Source: Lysinimonas sp043779945
GTDB taxonomy: Bacteria > Actinomycetota > Actinomycetes > Actinomycetales > Microbacteriaceae
Direction: 5' to 3'
Length of the DNA: 6,461 bases
Assembly (NCBI GenBank): GCA_043779945.1
Contig: JAYWDH010000054.1
Location: 1 to 6,461, forward strand
Below are positions 1 through 5,088 of this stretch, one piece after another. The stretch's first letter is position 1; each line of letters starts with the position of its first letter. A program made the position numbers and the translations under genes. The notes below the pieces were generated by a model, which saw only the letters and a program-made list of their open reading frames with translations, made no database searches and was not told where the DNA came from.

Positions 1-479
1 TGGCCGGTCTCGGTCATCGCGAAGGCTCCAGGCGTTGCCAGACTCATGATCGAGGGCAGGAACTGCTCGTGTGCCCGATGGGTGCCGAGGTGCATGACAG
101 CGGCGCCGAAGAGGCCCCATTGCACGCCGGACTTGATCTGCATCGAAGGGTCGCCGATGACGAGCTCCTCGAACGAGGCGATGTTGCCGCCGTGGTCCTC
201 CTCGCCGCCGAGTGCGATCGGGAACGCGCGATGCACAACACCTTCCTCGACCAGGCGCTTCAGCTGGCCAGAGGTACGCAGCCTGTGCTCGGCCATGCTC
301 AGACCGGGGATCTGGTGGAACTCCTCACGCTTGAGCAACTCTCGCGAATGCTTGCGTGCGGTTCCCCAGCGCGCAAAAAGCACCTCGGCGAGGGCGGCAG
401 GGTCGACCCGCAGCGCATCGGGGGCACCCGCGGTTGCGGCGGCGCCGGATGCGGTGGAACGTTCGATCGTGTCGGTCAT
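1..479 (-). CDS. Acyl-CoA oxidase/acyl-CoA dehydrogenase family protein (N-terminal part)
   Basis: Flavoenzyme of the acyl-CoA dehydrogenase/oxidase superfamily, expected to introduce the trans-2 double bond in acyl-CoA during fatty acid beta-oxidation in the cytoplasm, using FAD. 159 codons are visible and the gene continues off the left edge; full-length actinobacterial relatives are usually near 650-700 residues. After a loose, Ala-rich N-terminus (about 1-25) come family landmarks: HQIPGLSMAEHR (55-66), HRAFPIALGGEEDHGGNIASFEEL (83-106, as two adjoining stretches), GDPSMQIKSGVQWGLFG (109-125), and AFAMTETG (152-159), the start of the FAD/substrate-binding motif, normally MTETGHGSD. The start ATG at 479-477 is supported by AGGAG six bases upstream. 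The long all-alpha N-terminal segment before the first motif fits the acyl-CoA oxidase-like branch better than short-chain dehydrogenases. Oxidase versus dehydrogenase activity cannot be decided from this fragment. Confidence 0.88.
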   Translation of the reverse strand, partial: MTDTIERSTASGAAATAGAPDALRVDPAALAEVLFARWGTARKHSRELLKREEFHQIPGLSMAEHRLRTSGQLKRLVEEGVVHRAFPIALGGEEDHGGNIASFEELVIGDPSMQIKSGVQWGLFGAAVMHLGTHRAHEQFLPSIMSLATPGAFAMTETG

Positions 480-485
480 AGCGGG

Positions 486-508
486 CTCCTGAAAACTAGT
501 ATCTTGCA
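486..508 (-). promoter_or_regulatory. RBS and putative promoter element of the acyl-CoA oxidase-like gene
   Basis: On the minus strand AGGAG (490-486) lies six bases before the ATG, a clear Shine-Dalgarno sequence that fixes the start. Upstream, GATACT (503-498) matches four of six bases of a -10 box, but no convincing -35 is visible. The segment TGCAAGATACTAGTTT (508-493) resembles the sequence in the marR/MFS intergenic region. The RBS is well supported; the promoter is tentative. Confidence 0.45.
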
Positions 509-738
509 CGCTACGCCCGGGACTTGAGCGCCCGCGAAATCGTTGCCCAATGCCACGGTCCCGCGCCGCTCAGCGCGGCAGGCTGTTAGTGGAACTCTAC
601 AAATCCTGTATGCCGCGTGTGTATGGTTCCTCGGACCGCACGCTCGCCCTCCGGCCCCCATCTGCCGCGGTGCTTTGCACCGGGCGCGCGCGTTCGAACG
701 ACCTCGCTCGACGCAGCGGGCAGCGTAGCCTGGCGCAC

Positions 739-762
739 CCGCCTGTGAACCCGCCCGTGAAC
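739..762. repeat. Two-copy 12-bp tandem repeat
   Basis: CCGCCTGTGAAC (739-750) is followed directly by CCGCCCGTGAAC (751-762), with one mismatch between the copies. It lies in the gene-free stretch, about 40 bp from a longer tandem repeat. No function is visible; it probably arose by slippage. Confidence 0.8.
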
Positions 763-800
763 CGCGTCTCGCGCTGGGCGCTGGTGGCGCGACCTCAATC

Positions 801-866
801 TCCACCTCCACCTCCAACCCGAGCTCCACCCCCACCTCCACCTCCAACCCGAGCTCCACCCCCAAC
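801..866. repeat. 30-bp C-rich tandem repeat, about 2.2 copies
   Basis: Positions 801-830 and 831-860 are identical except at the first base, and 861-866 begins a third copy with one mismatch. Within each unit there is a 6-bp sub-periodicity (CTCCAC/CTCCAA). The plus strand is almost free of G apart from GAGCT in each unit. The minus strand therefore carries GGGGG and GGG tracts twice each, with GGAGGTGG runs between them. The 30-bp period is a multiple of three, so open frames across it give Pro-rich (plus) or Val/Glu-rich (minus) repeats, but nothing else supports translation. Confidence 0.9.
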
Positions 867-908
867 GCGGATGTAGCCGTCGTCGTGGTTGAAAGTTATG
901 GACCGGAC

Positions 909-1355
909 TTAGCGGTCTTCGTTCCGGCGGTCTTCGTTCCAGCGGTCGCCGCTCGAGGCGCCGATAATGCCGAGCAGGGCGCTGCGGAGCGCGGGGAGGC
1001 CGGAAATCGCGGGGAAGAGCTCCGCCTCGATGAGGCGGGCTCGAGCGAAGACCTCAGCTCCAGACTCGGTGCGCTGCACCACCCGTCGGCGGCGATCCGC
1101 GGCATCCGGATGCCGTTCGACGTAGCCTTCACGCTCGAGACGTTCGACGGTGCGCGACATCGTCTGCGCCTCGACCCGCGCGAGGCCCGCGAGGTCGACC
1201 TGCGTCGCGGGACCGCGCTCGAGAAGGTGCAGCACGATCAGGCCGGCGTGGCTGAGGCCAAGCGCGGTGAGGGCGTCCAGCCATGCGTGCTCGACCAGGC
1301 GGGATGCCGTGGATAGCAGGCGACCCGTCGGCCAGTCGCCCATCTGATCACTCAC
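909..1355 (-). CDS. MarR-family transcriptional regulator
   Basis: A 148-residue DNA-binding regulator, within the usual MarR size (about 140-160). Family knowledge predicts a homodimer that represses its own and a neighbouring gene until a ligand binds. N-terminal helices (about 1-45) lead into the winged helix: LLERGPATQVDLAGLARV (helices 2-3), AQTMSRTVERLEREGYVERH (recognition helix and turn), then the wing DAADRRRRVVQRTESG with the conserved D-x-R signature. A C-terminal dimerisation helix follows (about 110-135). I chose GTG at 1355-1353 because TACCCT lies exactly seven bases upstream, so the transcript could begin at the start codon (leaderless). ATG at 1343 is an alternative with no better RBS. 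The last residues (DRWNEDRRNEDR) are encoded by a 15-bp tandem repeat and form a charged tail unusual for the family. It is divergent from the MFS transporter gene, which it probably represses. Confidence 0.9.
   Translation of the reverse strand: MSDQMGDWPTGRLLSTASRLVEHAWLDALTALGLSHAGLIVLHLLERGPATQVDLAGLARVEAQTMSRTVERLEREGYVERHPDAADRRRRVVQRTESGAEVFARARLIEAELFPAISGLPALRSALLGIIGASSGDRWNEDRRNEDR
912..947. repeat. 15-bp tandem repeat in the 3' end of marR
   Basis: GCGGTCTTCGTTCCG (912-926) is followed by GCGGTCTTCGTTCCA (927-941) and a partial third copy starting GCGGTC (942-947). Read on the minus strand it encodes the repeated NEDR tail directly before the marR stop codon. The period keeps the reading frame. 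Confidence 0.9.
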
Positions 1356-1362
1356 GATTGCA

Positions 1363-1391
1363 AGGGTAGTGCTAGTTTCGGAGAAGATCAG
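1363..1391 (-). promoter_or_regulatory. Putative leaderless promoter of marR
   Basis: On the minus strand TACCCT (1368-1363) fits the actinobacterial TANNNT -10 pattern and stands seven bases before the GTG start, the spacing expected when transcription begins at the start codon. Seventeen bases further upstream is CTGATC (1391-1386), a weak -35. No Shine-Dalgarno sequence is visible, which agrees with a leaderless message. The -35 overlaps the palindrome at 1388-1399. Confidence 0.5.
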
Positions 1392-1412
1392 CCGGCTGAC
1401 TACTTTGAGGGG
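1373..1412 (+). promoter_or_regulatory. Putative -10 and RBS of the MFS transporter gene
   Basis: TAGTTT (1373-1378) fits TANNNT and is the best -10 candidate; no good -35 stands 16-18 bases upstream, as expected for a regulated actinobacterial promoter. AGGGG (1408-1412) lies five bases before the GTG at 1418 and is a strong Shine-Dalgarno sequence that decides the start. The RBS is well supported and the -10 is tentative. Confidence 0.5.
1388..1399. promoter_or_regulatory. 12-bp perfect palindrome, candidate MarR operator
   Basis: TCAGCCGGCTGA is a perfect 12-bp inverted repeat in the 62-bp divergent region. It overlaps the weak marR -35 (1391-1386) and lies just downstream of the probable transporter -10, so a bound dimer could block both promoters. 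A wider inverted pair, CTGATC (1344-1349) and GATCAG (1386-1391), brackets the whole promoter region. Assignment to the adjacent MarR protein rests on position only. Confidence 0.45.
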
Positions 1413-1417
1413 AACGT

Positions 1418-3079
1418 GTGACTGCCACCACGTCCACCACGGCACCCGCGCCGACCGGGTCAGACCGCCGCCGCTGGATCGGCCTCGTCGTCATCAGCAT
1501 CTCGGTCGCCCTGATCATCGTCGACTCCACGATCGTCAACGTTGCGATCCCCTCGGTGGTCAAAGAACTCCACATCACCTCCACTCAGGTGCAGTGGGTG
1601 CAGGAGAGCTACACGCTCGTCTTCGCCGCCCTTTTGCTGGTCTGGGGCACGCTCGCCGACCGAGTCGGACGCCGGCGACTGCTCCTCGTTGGGCTCGCCA
1701 TGTTCGGTCTGGCCAGCATCGGCGCGGCGCTGGCCCCCACCGGCGACTTCCTGATCGGCGCCCGCGTCGTGCAGGGTGTCGGCGGCGCGATGCTGCTGCC
1801 GACCACGCTCTCGCTCATCAACGCGACCTTCCGCGGCCGCGAGCGCGGCATCGCGTTCGCTGTCTGGGGCTCGACGATCGGCGGGATGGCGGCTGTTGGT
1901 CCGCTGCTCGGCGGCTGGCTCACCACCTACTTCTCGTGGCGATGGGCGTTCGGGATCAACGTGCCGCTCGGCATCATCCTCATCATCGGCGCCCTACTTT
2001 TCGTGAACGAGTCGAAGTCACCGGACGCGCGGCGAGTGGATCTCGTGGGCGCCGCGATCTCGGTCGTCCTGTTCGCTTCGCTCGTGTTCGGCCTTATCGA
2101 AGGACGCACATACGGCTGGTGGCTGAGCGACACACCCCCGTCGTTCTGGAAGCTCACCATCTCGCCGATCCCGTTCGCCTTCGCGCTGACGCTCGGTTCG
2201 ACGGTGAGCTTCATCGCCTGGGGACTGCACCGTCAGCGGATCGGCAAGAGCACCCTGATCGCATTCTCACTGTTCCGGATCACGTCGTTCCGAAACGGCA
2301 ACATCGCCGCGATGATCGTGGCGCTCGGGGAGTTCGGCATCATCCTCTCGCTTCCGCTCTGGCTGCAGAACGTGCTCGGCTACGACGCGCTGCAGACCGG
2401 ATTCGTGCTCGTGGCGCTCGCGGTCGGCTCCTTTGCGGCATCCGGATTCGCAGGCGCCTTCAGCGGTCGAATCGCACCGGTCTGGGTCGTGCGCGCGGGC
2501 ATCGCGCTCGAAATCTTGGGGCTCGTCATCACCGCACTGGTGATCTCGACAGTTACCCCGTGGTGGGCAGTCGCGATCGGCTTGGTCGTCTACGGCCTCG
2601 GTGTCGGACTTGCGACGGCGCAGCTGACCGGCGTAGTGCTGGCGGATATCCCGGTCGAGCAGAGCGGGGCGGCATCCGGCACGCAGTCGACGGCCCGGCA
2701 GCTCGGCTCGGCGCTCGGGATCGCGATCCTCGGCACGATCCTGTTCAGCACCCTCGGGACGCAGTTCACCGACAAGCTGCCGTCGACGATCCCGGCCGCG
2801 ACGCAGGCGCAGCTGGTCAAGACGGTGGTGGACAGCGCGGGGGCGGCCATCCCGAAGCTCGTGGAGCAGTCACCTGCTGTCGGCAAGCTCGCCGAGGAGG
2901 CGTTCAGCGAGGCGACCAAGTTCTCGGCTTTTGCCGCAGCAGGGTTCTTGGCGCTCGGGCTGCTGGCGACTATTTCACTGGGCAGCGGGCGGCGCGAAGA
3001 CCTGCCGATGGAGTCGCCTCCGCTGGGTCACGCGGCGGCGGCGACCTCTGCCACGACGCCCAGCACGCCCTCACCGTAG
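1418..3079 (+). CDS. DHA2-family MFS transporter (14-TM drug/proton antiporter, EmrB/QacA type)
   Basis: A 553-residue inner membrane antiporter expected to expel hydrophobic drugs or metabolites in exchange for protons. After a Thr/Ala-rich cytoplasmic N-terminus, TM1 holds motif D1 (VALIIVDSTIVNVAIPSV, about 30-47). Motif A follows TM2 (WGTLADRVGRRRLL, 76-89), and a motif C-like stretch runs through TM5 (GGMAAVGPLLGGWL, 155-168) before the SWRWAFGINVPLG signature (173-185). Hydropathy by eye gives 14 segments, the last at about 502-521. The SGAASGTQSTARQLGSALG motif (416-434) is typical of DHA2 pumps. A long external loop (about 448-500) separates TM13 from TM14, and the C-tail is Pro/Ser/Thr-rich. 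The start is GTG 1418, five bases after AGGGG. Divergence from marR suggests derepression by its substrates. The final 52 bp overlap the 3' end of recQ on the other strand. The substrate cannot be told. Confidence 0.93.
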   Translation: MTATTSTTAPAPTGSDRRRWIGLVVISISVALIIVDSTIVNVAIPSVVKELHITSTQVQWVQESYTLVFAALLLVWGTLADRVGRRRLLLVGLAMFGLASIGAALAPTGDFLIGARVVQGVGGAMLLPTTLSLINATFRGRERGIAFAVWGSTIGGMAAVGPLLGGWLTTYFSWRWAFGINVPLGIILIIGALLFVNESKSPDARRVDLVGAAISVVLFASLVFGLIEGRTYGWWLSDTPPSFWKLTISPIPFAFALTLGSTVSFIAWGLHRQRIGKSTLIAFSLFRITSFRNGNIAAMIVALGEFGIILSLPLWLQNVLGYDALQTGFVLVALAVGSFAASGFAGAFSGRIAPVWVVRAGIALEILGLVITALVISTVTPWWAVAIGLVVYGLGVGLATAQLTGVVLADIPVEQSGAASGTQSTARQLGSALGIAILGTILFSTLGTQFTDKLPSTIPAATQAQLVKTVVDSAGAAIPKLVEQSPAVGKLAEEAFSEATKFSAFAAAGFLALGLLATISLGSGRREDLPMESPPLGHAAAATSATTPSTPSP

Positions 3080-4851
3080 CTCTCCAGCTTCTTCTCGCCC
3101 ACGCCGGAGATCGTGCCGAGTTGCTCGAGCGATGACGGCCGGGTGAGCGCGATGCCGCGCAGGGTGGCGTCGCCAAACACGATATAAGCCGGGACGCCCT
3201 GCTCGCGGGCTACCCCGGAGCGCCACTCCCGCAGCCGCTCGAACAGCGGGCGAGCCTCGTCCGGCATTTCAGCTCCGACCTTGAACTTCGAGGCGCGGGG
3301 CGCCCGCACGGTCTCGCGGCGGAGCATGACGACCCGGGATCCCTCGAGCACTCCGGCCGAGGCATCCGTGATCACGAGCGTGCCATAGCCGTCGGCGGCG
3401 ACGCCGAGCAGGCCCTGGGCAAGCAGCTGTCGCACGACGCCACGCCACTCTTGCTCGCCAAGCTCGGTGCCGATGCCGAAGGTCTTCAACTCGGAGTGTG
3501 ATTGGACGCGCACCCGGTCGGTCTCGCGGCCCAGCAGGATGTCGATGAGGTGCCCGGCGCCGAAGCGCTGGTGACGTTCGCGCCACAGTCGCACGACCGT
3601 GGAGAGCAGCTTCTGCGCGGGGACTGTGCCGTCCCAGGCCTCGGGCGGCGAGAGGCAGGTGTCGCAATTGCCGCAGGCGGTCGACGGCTGGCCGAAGTAC
3701 CCCAGCAACTGCACCCGGCGACACTCGACGGTCTCGCAGAGCGCGAGCATGGCATCCAGGTGGGCCGACAGCTTGCGGCGGTGCGCGAGGTCGCCCTCGT
3801 TCTCGTCGATCATGCGGCGCTGCTGCACCACGTCTTGCAGGCCGTACGCGAGCCAGGCAGTGGACGGCAGGCCGTCGCGGCCGGCGCGGCCGGTCTCTTG
3901 GTAGTAGCCCTCGACGCTCTTGGGCAGGTCGAGGTGGGCGACGAAGCGAACGTCGGGCTTGTCGATTCCCATGCCAAAGGCGATTGTGGCGACCATCACG
4001 ATGCCGTCCTCCCGCAGGAAGCGCGACTGGTTACGGGCGCGCGTGGCTGCGTCGAGGCCTGCGTGATAGGGCAGGGCCGAGATACCCTCGGTGACGAGCG
4101 CTGCAGCGGTCTTCTCGACCGAGGCGCGCGACAGGCAGTAGACGATGCCGGCGTCCCCCGGATGCTCCGTGCGGATCAGCTGTAGCAGCTGGCGAAGTGG
4201 CTGGTCTTTCGGCTCGATGCGGTACTGGATGTTCGGCCGATCGAAGCTCGCGACAAACAGTTGGGCATCCGCCAGCTCCAAACGCGCCGCGATCTCGTCG
4301 CGTGTCTGATCGGTGGCGGTCGCGGTGAGGGCGATCCGCGGGACCGTCGGCCACCGCTCGTGCAGCACCGACAAAGCCAGGTAGTCCGGCCGGAAGTCGT
4401 GGCCCCACTGGGCCACGCAGTGCGCCTCGTCGATCGCGAACAGCGAGACGGTGGCGCGGTCGAGGAGAGAGAGTGTCGACTCCAGCTTGAGTCGCTCCGG
4501 CGCGAGGTAGACGAGATCGAGCTCGCCGGCCAGGAGAGCGCCCTCGACACGGCGGCGCTCCGCGGCATCCTGCGTCGAGTTCAGGAACGCGGCTCGCACG
4601 CCGACAGCCGAGAGCGCGTCGACCTGGTCTTGCATGAGTGCGATCAGTGGCGACACCACGACACCAGTGCCCGGCCGCACAAGCGCCGGGATCTGGTAGC
4701 AGAGCGACTTGCCGCCGCCGGTGGGCATCAGCACGAGCGCGTCGCCGCCGTCGATCACGCGCTGGACGACCGCGGCCTGCTGGCCGCGAAACGCCTCGTA
4801 GCCGAAAACTCGATGCAGGATCTCGAGCGCGGGAGATGCGAGGGAGACCAT
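3028..4851 (-). CDS. recQ: ATP-dependent 3'-5' DNA helicase RecQ
   Basis: A 607-residue superfamily 2 helicase, close in length to E. coli RecQ. It unwinds recombination and stalled-fork intermediates in the cytoplasm. Domain order is complete. The helicase core has motif 0 (FGYEAFRGQQ, 16-25), Walker A (PTGGGKS, 43-49), motif Ia (SPLIALMQDQV, 67-77), DEAH (141-144), the RecQ aromatic-rich loop next to it (AQWGHDFRP), motif III (ALTATAT, 174-180) and motif VI with the arginine finger (QETGRAGRDG, 318-327). The zinc site is Cys377, Cys393, Cys396 and Cys399. The RQC winged helix spans about 405-510 and the HRDC domain about 531-607. ATG 4851 places motif 0 where the family has it. There is no Shine-Dalgarno sequence, but TATTCT stands seven bases upstream, suggesting a leaderless message. 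The gene is convergent with the transporter, overlapping it by 52 bp, with no terminator between them. All catalytic residues are present. Confidence 0.97.
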   Translation of the reverse strand: MVSLASPALEILHRVFGYEAFRGQQAAVVQRVIDGGDALVLMPTGGGKSLCYQIPALVRPGTGVVVSPLIALMQDQVDALSAVGVRAAFLNSTQDAAERRRVEGALLAGELDLVYLAPERLKLESTLSLLDRATVSLFAIDEAHCVAQWGHDFRPDYLALSVLHERWPTVPRIALTATATDQTRDEIAARLELADAQLFVASFDRPNIQYRIEPKDQPLRQLLQLIRTEHPGDAGIVYCLSRASVEKTAAALVTEGISALPYHAGLDAATRARNQSRFLREDGIVMVATIAFGMGIDKPDVRFVAHLDLPKSVEGYYQETGRAGRDGLPSTAWLAYGLQDVVQQRRMIDENEGDLAHRRKLSAHLDAMLALCETVECRRVQLLGYFGQPSTACGNCDTCLSPPEAWDGTVPAQKLLSTVVRLWRERHQRFGAGHLIDILLGRETDRVRVQSHSELKTFGIGTELGEQEWRGVVRQLLAQGLLGVAADGYGTLVITDASAGVLEGSRVVMLRRETVRAPRASKFKVGAEMPDEARPLFERLREWRSGVAREQGVPAYIVFGDATLRGIALTRPSSLEQLGTISGVGEKKLESYGEGVLGVVAEVAAAA

Positions 4852-4858
4852 GGCCTCA

Positions 4859-4890
4859 AGAATACGGGCAGCGGATGACGGACCGGTCCG
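4859..4890 (-). promoter_or_regulatory. Putative leaderless recQ promoter with a palindrome at the -35 position
   Basis: On the minus strand TATTCT (4864-4859) is a good -10 and ends seven bases before the recQ ATG, so the message would start at or next to the start codon. Seventeen bases upstream, where a -35 should be, lies ACCGGT, the centre of the perfect 12-bp palindrome CGGACCGGTCCG (4879-4890). No TTGACA-like -35 is present. The palindrome may be an operator or activator site; its protein is unknown. An imperfect neighbour, GGGATGTCCC (4890-4899), adjoins it. Confidence 0.5.
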
Positions 4891-4969
4891 GGATGTCCCC
4901 CGAGTGAGTGGCACCCTAAGACGTGCTTTTGGGGACGAGCTAACCCCCGATAACTTGAGTCTTGGCAAC

Positions 4970-5036
4970 AGGGGAACTCCGGGGGGAGATATTCCCGTGG
5001 CGTCGCCCGCTTCTGGGGGGAAGCGGGCGACGCGCC
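4970..5036 (-). ncRNA. 6C small RNA (two hairpins with six-cytosine runs)
   Basis: Read on the minus strand, the first hairpin has a perfect 13-bp stem, GCGTCGCCCGCTT (5033-5021) with AAGCGGGCGACGC (5012-5000), closing the 8-base loop CCCCCCAG. Three bases later a second hairpin pairs GGGAA with TTCCC (4996-4992 and 4976-4972) and CTCC with GGAG, with a TAT bulge and a central run of exactly six C. Two neighbouring stem-loops, each with six or more C, define the actinobacterial 6C RNA family. Members are abundant trans-acting regulators; mycobacterial ones contact G-rich translation starts of target mRNAs through their C-rich loops. The strand is fixed by the C runs. The ends are approximate: no T-tract follows the second hairpin, and the best upstream -10 is TACGGT (5057-5052), giving a start near 5045. 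It lies between two helicase genes on the same strand, about 120 bp before recQ. Confidence 0.83.
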
Positions 5037-5062
5037 CTTCTATGAGACCGAACCGTAGATGC

Positions 5063-5088
5063 TCGCCGACGTTCTCAGCCGTCGGCGA
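5063..5088. repeat. Inverted repeat just upstream of the 6C RNA
   Basis: TCGCCGACG (5063-5071) and CGTCGGCGA (5080-5088) form a perfect 9-bp stem around an 8-base spacer. On the minus strand it lies immediately upstream of the TACGGT -10 candidate for the 6C RNA, and its spacer contains CTGAGA, a four-of-six match to a -35 but only 15 bases from that -10. It could be an operator or, less likely, a terminator for upstream transcription; no T-tract adjoins it on either strand. Confidence 0.5.

Larger units (their letters stand above)
480..908. other. 429-bp stretch without a convincing gene
   Basis: Both flanking genes lie on the minus strand (marR ends at 909, the acyl-CoA gene begins at 479). 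Open frames exist on both strands, but they are read through low-complexity sequence, have no recognisable domain and no good ribosome binding site. The stretch contains a CCGCGC/GCGCGG hairpin (561-578), a CGGTGC-ttt-GCACCG hairpin (668-682) without a T-tract, a 12-bp tandem duplication and a 30-bp C-rich tandem repeat. No tRNA or recognisable ncRNA was seen. Confidence 0.6.

Noticed and set aside
668..682. CGGTGC-ttt-GCACCG hairpin as a terminator
   Set aside because: The stem is only 6 bp, there is no T-tract on either strand, and it is more than 220 bp from the end of marR.
692..699. GTTCGAAC, which looks like a tRNA T-loop
   Set aside because: No acceptor stem, anticodon arm or D-arm can be folded around it; it is just a short palindrome in GC-rich sequence.
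476..865. Minus-strand frame starting in the tandem repeat (Val/Glu repeats)
   Set aside because: It runs into the acyl-CoA gene start, is repeat-derived at its N-terminus and has no RBS or recognisable fold.
801..866. Possible CRISPR-like repeat array
   Set aside because: The 30-bp units are directly adjacent with no spacers, so this is a simple tandem repeat.
550..876. Plus-strand frame ending in a Pro-rich repeat (PPPTRAPPP)
   Set aside because: The proline run is simply the 30-bp C-rich tandem repeat read in frame; there is no ribosome binding site, no domain, and the minus strand is open over the same bases.
1369..3135. A 588-codon open frame on the plus strand covering the whole transporter gene
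   Set aside because: It is a shadow frame: its translation is Arg/His-rich with no domain, while the adjacent frame encodes a complete 14-TM DHA2 transporter with all motifs.
5000..5033. The 13-bp stem hairpin as an intrinsic terminator
   Set aside because: No T-tract follows on either strand, no gene ends close by, and the paired C6-loop hairpin beside it fits 6C RNA much better.
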